Below, one piece after another: positions 51,569 through 61,512 of a stretch of DNA of 64,000 nt. The stretch's first letter is position 1. Each line of letters starts with the position of its first letter. Under the pieces are notes generated by a model. It saw nothing but the letters and a program-made list of their open reading frames with translations. It searched no databases and had not been told where the DNA came from. This DNA comes from Streptomyces sp. DH12. GTDB taxonomy: Bacteria; Actinomycetota; Actinomycetes; Streptomycetales; Streptomycetaceae. A program made the translations under genes and the position numbers. Location of the stretch: NCBI RefSeq assembly GCF_020873895.1, contig NZ_JAHWGT010000014.1, positions 1-64,000 on the forward strand. The letters run 5' to 3'.

Positions 51569-51605
51569 GACGGAGGGGTGACCGCGACGCGGTCACCCCT
51601 CCGTC
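51569..51605 (+). terminator. Strong terminator after the DUF3040 gene
   Basis: GACGGAGGGGTGACC (51569-51583) and GGTCACCCCTCCGTC (51591-51605) form a perfect 15-bp stem with a seven-base loop, then a GC-rich tail. Confidence 0.85.
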
Positions 51606-52002
51606 GCGCGTAGCGCGTACCGCGTGTCGCGCGTACCGCCCCGGACGCCCCTGCCCGCACCCACCGCCCGCCCGGACGTGGTGCGCCGCCACGGCGGCCC
51701 GCCCCTAGGCCGGCCGGCCCGCCGTGCCCCGCTGCGCGCCGGGAGCCCCCCGGCCCACCCGGACCCCCGCGCCGGTCCGTCCGGCCCGCGGAGCCCGCCC
51801 ACCGGACCCGCCGCCCGCGCCCGGGACCCAACAGGACGGCCGCGGGCCCCAGGGGTGCGGAGTCCGGGGCGCGTGCCCCAACGTGCGGGGCCCGAGGCTA
51901 CGGGGCCGGGGTGGGGGCTCCTGGGCGCGTCCCCCTGAGGTGCGGCCCCCGGGAACGGGGCGCCCCCCAGGGCGCCGGCCCCAGGGGGTGTCCCGGGCCC
52001 CG
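51606..52002. other. GC-rich non-coding gap before the transglutaminase gene
   Basis: Nearly 400 bases of low-complexity GC-rich DNA between convergent genes. It has CGCGTA-type short repeats at the left and GGGCC/GGCCCC-rich palindromic sequence on the right (about 51930-51995) that could end the leftward transcript. I see no gene or known RNA. Confidence 0.6.
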
Positions 52003-54423
52003 CTAGCCGCGTTGGCGCGACGGACGGCGCAGCACCGCGGCCAGGCGGGCCAGGAGCCGTTCACGCCGTACCGCCCAGCGCCGGGCGACCGCCGCGCGGC
52101 GCGCCGACAGCGCCCACGCCACCCGCGCCGCCGACCGGGGCGCCAGCGTCGCCCGCAGCCGGTCGCCGCGCGTCCCGGCCGCCAGCAGGCCCGCGCGGAC
52201 CCGCCCGGCGTCCTCCACCAGGCCGTCCTCGGCGCGCGGCGCCGGCGCGTACAGCACCTGCTCGACCGCGCCCGCGATCCGGTGGACCGCCTCGGCCGCC
52301 CCGCCCTCCAGCCCGCCCTCGCGCACCAGCCGATCGGCCGCACCGCGCGCGGTCAGCGAGTCGTCCGGCGGGATGCCGTGGTCCCAGGCGGTGTCCACGA
52401 CCTCCTGCCACACGGCGAGCGTCCGGGCCGTCGGATCGGCGGCCGCCCGGCCGCCGAGGCCCAGCCGGCGCGCCCGCAGCCGCCGCCGCCACAACAGCGG
52501 TGCCGACGGCAGCAGGACGACCACCGCCGCCGCGCCCACGGCCAGCAGCACCGGCCCCAGCGGGAATCCCGACCCGGACGCGGGACCCGCGCCCTGGGGC
52601 ACCGGCCCGGGGCACCCCTCCGCGCCCGCCGCGCCCGGCGCGCAGCCGTCCAGCGGCGACGGCACCGCCGACGGGGCCGCCGACGGGCGCTGCGCGGTCT
52701 CCCGCGGGTCCGGCCGGTCACCCGCGGGCGCCTCCGGCATCGCGTACTCCGGGACGGAGCCGCGCGAGGGCGTCGGCTCGAACCGGGTCCAGCCCACCCC
52801 CTCGAAGTACAGCTCCGGCCAGGCGTGGGCGTCCCGGATCCCCACCGACACCGTGCCGTCGGCGGTCGGCGTCCCCGGCATGAAGCCGACCGCCACCCGC
52901 GCGGGCACGTTCAGCGTGCGGGCCATCGCCGCCATGGTGAACGAGTAGTGGACGCAGAAGCCCTTCCTGTCCTTGAGGAAGCGGGATATCGCCCCGACGC
53001 CGGTGCCCGACGTGACCGTCGTGTCGTACTGGAAACCGCCCTCGGTCGCGAACCAGTCCTGGAGCCGCACGGCCCGCTCGTAGTCGGTCCGCGCGCCCGC
53101 GGTCACCTGGAGGGCCGTGGCCTTGACGTCCCGCGGCAGCGCGTCGGGGACCCGCGTGTACTCGCGCAGCAGCGTGCCCGGCGCGGGCGGGGCCGCCGCC
53201 AGCTGAGCGGCGGTCGGCCGCACGACGAGGCTGCTCACCGAGTACCGGGCGCCGCTCGTGGTCTGCCCGTCGTCGCCGACCAGCATCCGGCCGACCGGTT
53301 CGTACCGCCAGCGCCCCTCGATGTCCACGGCGGTCGCCGGGTACGGCATCGGGAGCCACTTCTGCTCGTAGCCGCCGGCCGCCGAGATGTTGGTGCGGAT
53401 CTCCGTCGTGGCCGTCCGGTCGCTGAGGCCGGTCGGCTGCGGCAGTCGCGGCGGAACGTCCTCCACGGCCCGCACGGACGTCTTCCACGAGGTCCCGTCG
53501 AACGTGTCGAGCGAGACGAGCCGCAGGTACAGCCCCGAGCCGTCCGGGGCGTTGGTGCGGTACCGCAGGACCTCGCGGTCCTTCGGCTGGTTCAGGTCGT
53601 TCTGCAGCGACACCAGGGGGTTGACCGCGGAGATCGTGCCGCCGTCCGCCCCCTCGCCGGCGCCGTCCGGGCGGAGCAGGCCGCCGCCGAGCGAGGGCAG
53701 CACCGCCGGCACGGCCAGCGCAATGCCGAGGGTCAGCGCGCCGATGCGGCGCCCGGTGCGCAGCGGGGCGGGCGTGGAGCCGTCCGGGGTCCCGAACGCC
53801 GCCGGACCGCCCGGCCGGGCCTTGGGCCCGCCGAACACCCGACCCCACTGGGCCAGCCGGTCACGCCCCTCGGCGAGCAGCAGCACCAGGTAGCCGGAGG
53901 CCGCCAGCAGGAACCACAGCCAGCTCGCCCCGCCGCCACCCGCCAGGCCGGCCGCGACCGAGTACAGCGCGAGGAGCGGCAGCCCCGCCGGGGCCGCGCT
54001 GCGGAACGTCACCGCGAGCGCGTCCACCGCGAGGCCGATCACCAGGACGCCGCCGACGAGCATCAGCCGGATGCCGTCCGTGGCGGGCGCCGGGGTCGCG
54101 TACTGCCCGACGTCCTGGACGCCCGCCTCCAGCAGCGCGTGGAACCGCGCGAACACCTCCGCCGACGGCAGCACCCCCGCCAGCGCGTGCTCCCCGGCGA
54201 AGACCACCGTCAGCAGCACCAGGCCCACCGCGAACTGCGAGGCCACCACCAGGGGGCGCGCCACCGCCATCCGCCGGGCCACCGCGCCCGCCGCGCCGAC
54301 CACCGCCAGCATCAGCGCCGCCTGCACGAACCAGCCGACCTCGCCGACCAGTGGCAGCAGCGCGCACGCCGCCGTCATGGTCGCGATCCAGGCACACACG
54401 GTGAGGCGTACGCCGCCGCTCAT
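52003..54423 (-). CDS. TgpA-like transmembrane transglutaminase (DUF3488 domain)
   Basis: 806 residues. An N-terminal membrane domain of about seven helices (residues 1-200, DUF3488), then an extracytoplasmic region of ~350 residues with a transglutaminase-like core whose catalytic Cys is in RKGFCVHYSFTMAAMAR and His in SVGIRDAHAWPELYFEGVGW, an Ala/Gly/Pro linker, a further transmembrane helix (PVLLAVGAAAVVVLLPSAPLLW) and a cytoplasmic DUF4129-like tail. Members crosslink or hydrolyse surface proteins. ATG 54423 overlaps the DUF58 stop by four bases; the gene ends the moxR-DUF58-tgpA operon. Confidence 0.9.
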   Translation of the reverse strand: MSGGVRLTVCAWIATMTAACALLPLVGEVGWFVQAALMLAVVGAAGAVARRMAVARPLVVASQFAVGLVLLTVVFAGEHALAGVLPSAEVFARFHALLEAGVQDVGQYATPAPATDGIRLMLVGGVLVIGLAVDALAVTFRSAAPAGLPLLALYSVAAGLAGGGGASWLWFLLAASGYLVLLLAEGRDRLAQWGRVFGGPKARPGGPAAFGTPDGSTPAPLRTGRRIGALTLGIALAVPAVLPSLGGGLLRPDGAGEGADGGTISAVNPLVSLQNDLNQPKDREVLRYRTNAPDGSGLYLRLVSLDTFDGTSWKTSVRAVEDVPPRLPQPTGLSDRTATTEIRTNISAAGGYEQKWLPMPYPATAVDIEGRWRYEPVGRMLVGDDGQTTSGARYSVSSLVVRPTAAQLAAAPPAPGTLLREYTRVPDALPRDVKATALQVTAGARTDYERAVRLQDWFATEGGFQYDTTVTSGTGVGAISRFLKDRKGFCVHYSFTMAAMARTLNVPARVAVGFMPGTPTADGTVSVGIRDAHAWPELYFEGVGWTRFEPTPSRGSVPEYAMPEAPAGDRPDPRETAQRPSAAPSAVPSPLDGCAPGAAGAEGCPGPVPQGAGPASGSGFPLGPVLLAVGAAAVVVLLPSAPLLWRRRLRARRLGLGGRAAADPTARTLAVWQEVVDTAWDHGIPPDDSLTARGAADRLVREGGLEGGAAEAVHRIAGAVEQVLYAPAPRAEDGLVEDAGRVRAGLLAAGTRGDRLRATLAPRSAARVAWALSARRAAVARRWAVRRERLLARLAAVLRRPSRQRG

Positions 54424-55751
54424 GACCAACCCCCCGAGAACGCCGTCGTCCCACTGTCGCCGGCCGCGGCCGCGCCCCGTCCGGCGTGCCGCCACAGCGC
54501 GGCGAGCGAGTCGCCCGGCCGCACGGCCGACGCCGACCAGCCCGACTCCCGCAGCAGCCGCACCGCTTCCCGCGAGCCCGCCCCGTCGTCCCGGACGAAG
54601 GCGACGGCCGCCTGGCTGCGCCGCCTCATCCGGCCGACCAGCTGGGCCTGCGCCTCGTCCAGCTCGCCGAGGAACGCGAGCAGCAGCCCCTCGCCGCCGG
54701 CCCGCAGCAGGTCGTGGGCGCCGTCCAGCCCCGCCCCGCCGGAGTGGTCGATCACGGCCAGGGCGTCCATCATCAGGCCCGCCGACTCCGCCGCGTCGTG
54801 CCCCGGCGCCGCGTAGCCGTCGGAGCCGTCGCCGGGCAGCGTGTCGCCGGCGTCCGTCAGCAGCCGTACCGCGTACCCGCGCTCCAGCAGGTGCGTGACG
54901 GCCGACGCCGCGCCCGACACGGCCCACTCGAACGCCGAGTCCGGCCCGTCGGCGTCGTACGCCACGGCGCGGGTGTCCAGCAGGACCGTGCAGCGGGCCT
55001 GCCGCGGCTGCTCCTCACGCCGCACCATCAGCTCGCCGTACCGGGCGGTGGATCGCCAGTGCACCCGGCGCAGGTCGTCGCCGTGGCGGTATTCGCGGGG
55101 CAGCACGTCGTCCTCGCCGACCTGCGCCAGCGAGCTGTGCCGCCCGTCGCCGTACCCCGGCGCCTCACCGGCCAGGCGCACCGGCGGCAGCGGCTCCGAA
55201 CGCGGTATGACCGTCAGCAGGTCGTACGAGCTGAACGACCGGGTCAGCTCGCACATCCCGAACGGGTCGCTCAGCCGCAGCTGGAGCGGGCCCAGCGGGT
55301 AGCGGCCGCGCAGGTCGGAGCGGACGCGGTAGGAGACCTCGCGCTTGCCGCCCGGCTCCACCCGGTCCAGGACGAACCGCGGCCGCGGACCGAGCACGTA
55401 CGGCACCTGGTCCTGGAGCATGAGCAGCCCGGTCGGCAGCCGCGAGACGTTGTCCATCCGCAGCCGCACCCGCGCCTCGGTGCCGGCGGGCACCCGCTGC
55501 GGGCTGAGCCGCCTGCTGCCCGTCACCCGGTACCGCGTGCGGTACAACACGGTGACGCACACCAGCGGCAGCGCCGCGAGCAGCAGCCCCACCCTCAGCA
55601 GGTCCGGCTGGCCCAGCACGTACGCGCAGGCCGCCGCCGCCAGACCCGCCGCCAGGAACGAGCGGCCGCGCGTGGTCAGCCCGCCGAGGGCGCCCCGCAC
55701 ACCGCCCACGGCGGCGCCGTCCGGGACGGCGGGCCCCCCGGCCGCCATCAC
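54420..55751 (-). CDS. DUF58 membrane-associated VWA-like protein
   Basis: 443 residues. Two N-terminal helices (SFLAAGLAAAACAYVLG; LLLAALPLVCVTVLY), a beta-rich domain, then the DUF58 core with DVLPREYRHGDDLRRVHWRSTARYGELMVRREEQPRQARCTVLLD, which contains the characteristic HWRSTAR motif, followed by a von Willebrand-like segment. DUF58 proteins are partners of MoxR AAA ATPases. GTG 55751 overlaps the MoxR gene stop (GTGA). Confidence 0.9.
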   Translation of the reverse strand: MMAAGGPAVPDGAAVGGVRGALGGLTTRGRSFLAAGLAAAACAYVLGQPDLLRVGLLLAALPLVCVTVLYRTRYRVTGSRRLSPQRVPAGTEARVRLRMDNVSRLPTGLLMLQDQVPYVLGPRPRFVLDRVEPGGKREVSYRVRSDLRGRYPLGPLQLRLSDPFGMCELTRSFSSYDLLTVIPRSEPLPPVRLAGEAPGYGDGRHSSLAQVGEDDVLPREYRHGDDLRRVHWRSTARYGELMVRREEQPRQARCTVLLDTRAVAYDADGPDSAFEWAVSGAASAVTHLLERGYAVRLLTDAGDTLPGDGSDGYAAPGHDAAESAGLMMDALAVIDHSGGAGLDGAHDLLRAGGEGLLLAFLGELDEAQAQLVGRMRRRSQAAVAFVRDDGAGSREAVRLLRESGWSASAVRPGDSLAALWRHAGRGAAAAGDSGTTAFSGGWS

Positions 55752-56776
55752 AACCGCCGCAGGCCGGGCTGGCGCTGACCGCCGAAGAAGGCGTCCCCGA
55801 CGGGCTGCTGGGCGACCGCCGGCACCGCCGTGCGCTGGAGGATGTCCATGACGACCTGCTCGGCCGTCCGCCGGTTCAGCTGCGCCTGCGCCGTCGGCAG
55901 CAGCCGGTGCGCCAGCACGGGCACGGCCAGCGCCTGCACGTCGTCCGGCAGCGCGTACTCGCGGCCGGCCAGCGCCGCCGTCGCCTTCGCGGCGCGCAGC
56001 AGGTGCAGCGTCGCGCGCGGGGAGGCGCCCAGCCGCAGGTCCGGGTGGACGCGCGTGGCCCCGACGAGGTCCACCGCGTACCGCCGCACCGCGTCCGACA
56101 CGTGCACGCCGCGGACCGCGTCGATCAGCTTCAGGACGTCGTGCGCGTGCGCGACCGGCCGGAGGTCGTCGAGCGGCGACACGGAGCCGTGCGTGTCCAG
56201 CATCCGCAGCTCCGCCTCGGCACTCGGGTAGCCGATGGAGACGCGGGCCATGAAGCGGTCCCGCTGCGCCTCCGGAAGCGGATACGTTCCTTCCATCTCC
56301 ACGGGGTTCTGCGTGGCCACCACCATGAAGGGGCTCGGCAGCTCGTAGGAGTGCCCGTCGACGGTGACCTGGCGCTCCTCCAGCGACTCCAGCAGCGCGG
56401 ACTGCGTCTTCGGCGAGGCGCGGTTGATCTCGTCGCCGATCACGATCTGCGCGAAGATCGCACCCGGCTTGAACTCGAACTCCCGCCGCTGCTGGTCGTA
56501 GACGGACACGCCCGTGATGTCCGACGGCAGCAGGTCGGGCGTGAACTGCACGCGCCGCACCGAGCAGTCGATGGACCGCGCCAGCGCCTTGGCGAGCATC
56601 GTCTTGCCGACGCCCGGCACGTCCTCGATCAGGAGGTGCCCCTCGGCCAGCAGTACGGTCAGCGAGAGCCGTACGACCTCCGGCTTGCCCTCGATCACAC
56701 TCTCCACCGACCGGCGGACACGCTCCGCTGTGGTGGTCAGATCCGCGAGGCTCGCTCGATCGTCATAGGTCGTCAC
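55748..56776 (-). CDS. MoxR-family AAA+ ATPase
   Basis: 342 residues. Walker A DVPGVGKTMLAKALA, Walker B IVIGDEINRASPKTQSALLE, sensor 1 VATQNPVEMEGTYPLPEAQRDRFMA and sensor 2 in GASPRATLHLL are all intact. MoxR ATPases act as chaperones assembling or activating partner complexes, here presumably the DUF58 and transglutaminase proteins encoded next. GTG 56776 is 5 bases from GAGGAGG. First gene of the operon. Confidence 0.93.
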   Translation of the reverse strand: MTTYDDRASLADLTTTAERVRRSVESVIEGKPEVVRLSLTVLLAEGHLLIEDVPGVGKTMLAKALARSIDCSVRRVQFTPDLLPSDITGVSVYDQQRREFEFKPGAIFAQIVIGDEINRASPKTQSALLESLEERQVTVDGHSYELPSPFMVVATQNPVEMEGTYPLPEAQRDRFMARVSIGYPSAEAELRMLDTHGSVSPLDDLRPVAHAHDVLKLIDAVRGVHVSDAVRRYAVDLVGATRVHPDLRLGASPRATLHLLRAAKATAALAGREYALPDDVQALAVPVLAHRLLPTAQAQLNRRTAEQVVMDILQRTAVPAVAQQPVGDAFFGGQRQPGLRRL

Positions 56777-56994
56777 CCGGCCCTCCTCGGCCCTTCGTTC
56801 ATGGGCCGGTGCATGACGGAAACGGCACGGCCCACCCAGAGACACGGACACCGCCCGCGGAGCCTTTCCGGCGGTCCGGAGCAGATGGTCACCACCGCAT
56901 TGTTGTTGGCGTTCAGCGTGGTGTCACTCGGCTGTGGACAACGGCAGGTGATATGTCCGGTGTTCCGCCTCTTGGTCCGCTGTTCGCTGCCCGG

Positions 56995-57540
56995 TCAGGC
57001 CGGGTCGACCTCCCGCAGCAGGCCGGTCGTCACGTCGAAGACGAAGCCCCGCACGTCGTCGGTGTGCTGGAGGAACGGCGAGGTGCGCACCCGCTGCATC
57101 GACTGCCGCACGTCCTGGTCGACGTCGCGGAACGCCTCCACCGCCCACGTCGGCCGCTGCCCGACCTCCTGCTCCAGCTCGTCGCGGAAGCCCTCGGTGA
57201 TCTTCTCCAGGCCGCACCCGGTGTGGTGCACGAGCACGATGCTGCGGGTGCCCAGCGCGCGCTGGCTGATGGTGAGCGAGCGGATGACGTCGTCGGTGAC
57301 GACGCCGCCCGCGTTGCGGATGGTGTGGCAGTCGCCCAGGTGGAGGCCGAGCGCGGCGTGCAGGTCGAGGCGGGCGTCCATGCAGGCGACCACGGCCACC
57401 TTCAGCACGGGTCGCGCGTCCATGCCCGGGTCGGTGAACTGCTCGGCGTAACGGCGGTTCGACTCGACGAGGCGGTCGGTGACTCCCTGGCCCGCGGGGA
57501 CGGGGGCGGAGTCGGTCGAGAGGTTCGCGGAAGTCGACAT
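56995..57540 (-). CDS. Beta-class carbonic anhydrase
   Basis: 181 residues. Zinc-site motifs CMDARLD (Cys with Asp-Arg dyad) and HHTGCG (His and Cys) are in place, with the IRNAGGVVTDD strand between. It interconverts CO2 and bicarbonate, supplying carboxylases. ATG 57540 is the first good start and is divergent from the division cluster promoter. Compared with plant-type beta enzymes it is short, as is common for actinobacterial members. The start may be leaderless; no ribosome site is evident. Confidence 0.92.
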   Translation of the reverse strand: MSTSANLSTDSAPVPAGQGVTDRLVESNRRYAEQFTDPGMDARPVLKVAVVACMDARLDLHAALGLHLGDCHTIRNAGGVVTDDVIRSLTISQRALGTRSIVLVHHTGCGLEKITEGFRDELEQEVGQRPTWAVEAFRDVDQDVRQSMQRVRTSPFLQHTDDVRGFVFDVTTGLLREVDPA

Positions 57541-57716
57541 GGCTACGACGTTAATGGTCACCGCCCCGCGCGGCGCGCGGTGAGAGCGGACAAAGGACGT
57601 CAATGAGGCGTGCTGTGAGCTACTCCACAGGTACCCGGCCACGGACGGCCGTACGAGTGATTCGTCCCGGTTGCTCCGCCCGCGCACACCCCCCGGACGA
57701 CGCGCAGGCCGGTTGA

Positions 57717-57744
57717 TTGACCGCGCGGGGGAGTGGACTAGAGT
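57717..57744 (+). promoter_or_regulatory. Promoter of the division and cell wall cluster
   Basis: TTGACC (57717-57722) and TAGAGT (57739-57744) with a 16-base spacer match the vegetative consensus well. The leader to the rsmH ATG at 57916 would be about 165 bases. This 375-base gap (57541-57915) holds no mraZ, the gene found here in many other bacteria. Confidence 0.65.
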
Positions 57745-57915
57745 GGCGCGGAGTTCACGGAGACATTGAGCGATTTCCGAGCGATATCCGCAGATTCTCC
57801 TCCGCGTGTGCGGTGGCATGTACGGCTCGGCCTCCTCCGCCCGCCGGTCGGCCGAGGCCCTCTCCGGCGCCGGTGGCCCGGCGGTACGTACGCCGCGCCG
57901 GACCTGAGAGGGCAG

Positions 57916-58944
57916 ATGACAGGGCGCGATGGGGGTACCGCCGGTACCGATCCGGTGGGGCTCCCCGACAAGGACGGCGGCGAGGCGCCGGACGGCAACA
58001 CCCGGCACGTCCCCGTGATGCTCCGGCAGTGCCTCGACCTGCTCGCCCCCGCCCTGGAGCGGCCCGGCGCGGTCGTCGTCGACTGCACCCTCGGCCTCGG
58101 CGGGCACAGCGAGGCCCTCCTGACCCGCTTCCCGGAGGCGCGGCTCGTCGCCCTCGACCGCGACACCGAGGCCCTGCGCCTCTCCGGCGAGCGCCTCGCC
58201 CGCTTCGGCGACCGGGCCACCCTCGTCCACGCCGTCTACGACGAGCTGCCGGACGTGCTGGACCGGCTCGGCCTGCCGCGCGTCCAGGGCGTGCTGTTCG
58301 ACCTCGGCGTCTCCTCCATGCAGCTCGACGAGGCGGACCGCGGCTTCGCCTACGCGCAGGACGCCCCCCTCGACATGCGCATGGACCAGACGACCGGCGT
58401 CAGCGCCGCCGAGGTGCTCAACACCTACCCGCCCGGCGAGCTGGTGCGGATCCTGCGCGCGTACGGCGAGGAGAAGCAGGCGAAGCGGATCGTCTCCGCC
58501 GTGGTGCGCGAGCGGGAGAAGGAGCCCTTCACCCGCAGCGCCCGCCTGGTCGAACTGATCCGCGACGCGCTGCCCCAGGCCGCCAAGCGGACCGGCGGCA
58601 ACCCCGCCAAGCGGACCTTCCAGGCCCTGCGCATCGAGGTCAACGGCGAGCTGTCGGTGCTGGAGCGCGCGGTCCCCGCCGCGGTGGGGGCCCTCGCCGT
58701 CGGCGGCCGCGTCGCCGTCCTGTCGTACCACTCGCTGGAGGACCGGCTGGTGAAGCAGGTCTTCGCGGCGGGCGCCGCCAACACGGCCCCGCCCGGCCTG
58801 CCCGTCGTGCCCGAGCGGTACCAGCCGCGGCTCAAGCTCCTGACCCGGGGCGCCGAACTACCCAGCGAGGAGGAGGTGGCCCGCAACCGCAGGGCCGCGC
58901 CGGCCCGGCTGCGCGGCGCGGAACGGATCAGGGAGGACGTGTGA
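57916..58944 (+). CDS. rsmH: 16S rRNA m4C1402 methyltransferase
   Basis: 342 residues. [13 protein letters not shown], the SAM motif [49 protein letters not shown] and [14 protein letters not shown], plus [15 protein letters not shown], are the RsmH blocks. It methylates N4 of C1402 in the decoding centre. ATG 57916 follows GAGAGGGC; the first ~32 residues before HVPVML are a disordered extension. Stop overlaps ftsL (GTGA). Confidence 0.95.
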   Translation: MTGRDGGTAGTDPVGLPDKDGGEAPDGNTRHVPVMLRQCLDLLAPALERPGAVVVDCTLGLGGHSEALLTRFPEARLVALDRDTEALRLSGERLARFGDRATLVHAVYDELPDVLDRLGLPRVQGVLFDLGVSSMQLDEADRGFAYAQDAPLDMRMDQTTGVSAAEVLNTYPPGELVRILRAYGEEKQAKRIVSAVVREREKEPFTRSARLVELIRDALPQAAKRTGGNPAKRTFQALRIEVNGELSVLERAVPAAVGALAVGGRVAVLSYHSLEDRLVKQVFAAGAANTAPPGLPVVPERYQPRLKLLTRGAELPSEEEVARNRRAAPARLRGAERIREDV

Positions 58945-59501
58945 CGAAGGCAGGACCTCTGAAGGGGCGCGCGGCCCGCCTGGCCCGGCTCATGCCGTCC
59001 GGGCCGAACACCGCCGCCCGCACCCCCTTCGTCCTGCTCGTCGTCGTGCTCCTCGGGGGCGGGCTGATCGGGCTCCTGCTCCTCAACACCTCCCTCAGCC
59101 AAGGCTCCTTCCGCCTCTCCGAGCTGCGGCGGCAGACCACGGAACTCACCGACGAGGAGCAGGCGCTCCAGCGGGACGTCGACGAGCACTCGGCGCCCGA
59201 CGCGCTGGAGCGCCGGGCCCGCGAACTGGGCATGGTGCCCGGCGGCGGCCCCGTCTTCCTGGAGCCGGACGGCACCGTACGCGGCGTGCCGAGCCCGGCC
59301 CCCACCCCCGGACCGGACACGGGCCCGTCCCCGGCGGGCGCCGCCGCCCCGGTCCCCGAGCCCACCGACGCCCCCGCCCCGGACGCGCTCGCCCCCGCCC
59401 CGGCGGGCCCCGCGGCGCCCGGGCCGCCGGCGGCGGCCACCCCCGTGACGACCACCCCGCCGCCCCCCGCGGCCCCGGCCCCGACGCCCCCCGGCAGGTG
59501 A
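58941..59501 (+). CDS. ftsL: Cell division protein FtsL
   Basis: 186 residues. A basic cytoplasmic start, one transmembrane helix ([21 protein letters not shown]), a leucine-zipper-like coiled coil ([34 protein letters not shown]) and [10 protein letters not shown], the DivIC/FtsL signature. The last 85 residues form a Pro/Ala-rich tail that plain FtsL proteins lack. It recruits FtsI with FtsQ/DivIC at the septum. GTG 58941 overlaps the rsmH stop. Confidence 0.88.
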   Translation: MTKAGPLKGRAARLARLMPSGPNTAARTPFVLLVVVLLGGGLIGLLLLNTSLSQGSFRLSELRRQTTELTDEEQALQRDVDEHSAPDALERRARELGMVPGGGPVFLEPDGTVRGVPSPAPTPGPDTGPSPAGAAAPVPEPTDAPAPDALAPAPAGPAAPGPPAAATPVTTTPPPPAAPAPTPPGR

Positions 59502-59504
59502 GCA

Positions 59505-61496
59505 GTGCCCTCCCAGGAACCTCCGCGCCGCCGCGTCCCCCGCCCCTCGGGCGCCCGGCGCCCCACCGGACGCGGCGCCGGCGGCCGCCCCCAGCGCGCC
59601 GGAGCCGCCGCGCGCCGCCCCGGTACGGCGGCGCCCCGGCCCGGCGGACAGGCGCGACCGCTCCGGCTCGGCAACCCGCGCCCCCGCCTGCGCCTGGTGA
59701 GCCTCGGCCTCACCCTCGTCATGCTGGCCTTCGTCGTACGGCTCCTCCAGGTCCAGGCCGTCGACGCCTCCGCCTACGCCGCCAAGGCCGAGAAGAACCG
59801 CTACCTCAGCCACAAGCTGGCCGCCGAGCGCGGCGAGATCACCGACCGCTCCGGCGTGCCCCTCGCCACCAGCGTCGACGCGTACGACATCACCGCCGAC
59901 CCCAAGATGTTCACCCCCCAGGAGAGCAAGGTCCCCGACGCGCCCGAACAGGCCGCGGCCCTCCTCGCGCCCATCCTCGGCAAGGACCCCGCCGAACTCG
60001 TCCGCACCCTGAAGTCCCCGCCCTCGCCCCGCTACGCCGTCCTGGCGCGCAAGCAGACGCCGCAGGTCTGGAACCAGATCAAGGACCTGCGGACCCTCTT
60101 CGCCAAGAAGGCCCGCGAGGACAAGGCGCGCGGCGGCCCGGGCACCAGCGTCCTGGCCGGGGTGCTCAGCGAGCGCAGCAGCAAGCGGGTCTACCCCAAC
60201 GGCACCCTCGGCGCGGGGATACTGGGCTACGTCAACGCCGACGGCCGCGGCGGGGGCGGCCTGGAGTCCATGCTCGACGAGGAGCTCGCCGGCCGGGACG
60301 GCAAGATCACCTACGCCCACTCCGGCGGCCGCCGCGTCCCCACCGCCGGGGCCCGCGAGACGCCCGCCGTACCCGGCTCCGACATCGAACTCACCATCGA
60401 CCGCGACATCCAGTGGGCCGCCCAGAAGGCCATCTCCGAACAGGTCGCCGCCTCCCGCGCCGACCGCGGCTACGTCGTCGTGCAGAACACCCGGACGGGC
60501 GAGGTCCTCGCCATGGCCAACGCCCCCGGCTTCGACCCGAACGACCTGTCCCGGGCCGACTCCACCGCCATGGGCAACGCCGCCCTCCAGGACGCCTACG
60601 AACCCGGCTCCACCGCCAAGGTGATGTCGATCGCCGCCGTCCTGGAGGAGGGCGCCGCCACACCCGGCACCCACGTCGTCGTGCCCAACCGGCTCCACCG
60701 CGGCGACCGGCTGTTCAAGGACGACATCGACCACCCCACCTGGTACCTGACGCTCAACGGCGTCCTCGCCAAGTCGTCCAACATCGGCACCATCCTCGCC
60801 ACCGGACAGCTCGGCCCCGACCAGCCGTCGGCCAACCGCGTCCTCCACTCCTACCTGCGCAAGTTCGGCCTGGGCGCCCCCACCGGCCTCGGCTACCCCG
60901 GCGAGACCTCCGGGATCCTCGCCGAGCCGAAGGACTGGAACACCTCGCAGCAGTACACGATCCCCTTCGGCCAGGGCCTGTCCCTCAACGCCATGCAGGC
61001 CGCGTCCGTGTACTCCACCATCGCCAACGGCGGCGTACGCGTCGCGCCGACCCTGGTCCGCGGCACCAGGGGCCCCGACGGCCGCTTCACGCCCGCCCCG
61101 ACGCCCGGCACCACGCGTGTCGTCAGCGAGAAGACGGCCAAGACCCTCGCCGCCATGCTGGAATCGGTCGTCGACGACGAGGAAGGCACCGGCACCAAGG
61201 CCGCCATCCCCGGCTACCGCGTCGCCGGCAAGACCGGCACCGCCAACCGCGTCGATCCGCAACTGGGCCGCTACAAGGGCTACACGGCCTCCTTCGCGGG
61301 CTTCGCCCCGGCCGACGACCCGCACGTCACCGTCTACTGCGCCATCCAGAACCCCACCCAGGGCAGCTACTTCGGCGGCCAGATCTGCGGCCCCGTCCAC
61401 AAGAAGGTCATGGAGTTCGCCCTGAAGACCCTGCACGTCCCACCGACCGGGAAGCAGCCCCCGCGCATGCCGGTCACCTTCACACCCGGCACCTGA
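59505..61496 (+). CDS. ftsI: Peptidoglycan D,D-transpeptidase FtsI (PBP3 type)
   Basis: 663 residues. A basic ~60-residue cytoplasmic start, one transmembrane helix (LRLVSLGLTLVMLAFVVRLLQVQAV), then a dimerisation domain and the transpeptidase domain with SxxK (S369/K372 in PGSTAKVM), SxN (S424-N426) and KTG (576-578). It crosslinks septal peptidoglycan and partners FtsW. In Streptomyces it acts in sporulation septation. GTG 59505 comes 3 bases after ftsL. Confidence 0.95.
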   Translation: MPSQEPPRRRVPRPSGARRPTGRGAGGRPQRAGAAARRPGTAAPRPGGQARPLRLGNPRPRLRLVSLGLTLVMLAFVVRLLQVQAVDASAYAAKAEKNRYLSHKLAAERGEITDRSGVPLATSVDAYDITADPKMFTPQESKVPDAPEQAAALLAPILGKDPAELVRTLKSPPSPRYAVLARKQTPQVWNQIKDLRTLFAKKAREDKARGGPGTSVLAGVLSERSSKRVYPNGTLGAGILGYVNADGRGGGGLESMLDEELAGRDGKITYAHSGGRRVPTAGARETPAVPGSDIELTIDRDIQWAAQKAISEQVAASRADRGYVVVQNTRTGEVLAMANAPGFDPNDLSRADSTAMGNAALQDAYEPGSTAKVMSIAAVLEEGAATPGTHVVVPNRLHRGDRLFKDDIDHPTWYLTLNGVLAKSSNIGTILATGQLGPDQPSANRVLHSYLRKFGLGAPTGLGYPGETSGILAEPKDWNTSQQYTIPFGQGLSLNAMQAASVYSTIANGGVRVAPTLVRGTRGPDGRFTPAPTPGTTRVVSEKTAKTLAAMLESVVDDEEGTGTKAAIPGYRVAGKTGTANRVDPQLGRYKGYTASFAGFAPADDPHVTVYCAIQNPTQGSYFGGQICGPVHKKVMEFALKTLHVPPTGKQPPRMPVTFTPGT

Positions 61497-61512
61497 GCCG
61501 AGCGAGGCACCA

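Noticed and set aside
57541-57915. A possible mraZ gene before rsmH
   Set aside because: The gap has a promoter but no frame with MraZ motifs.
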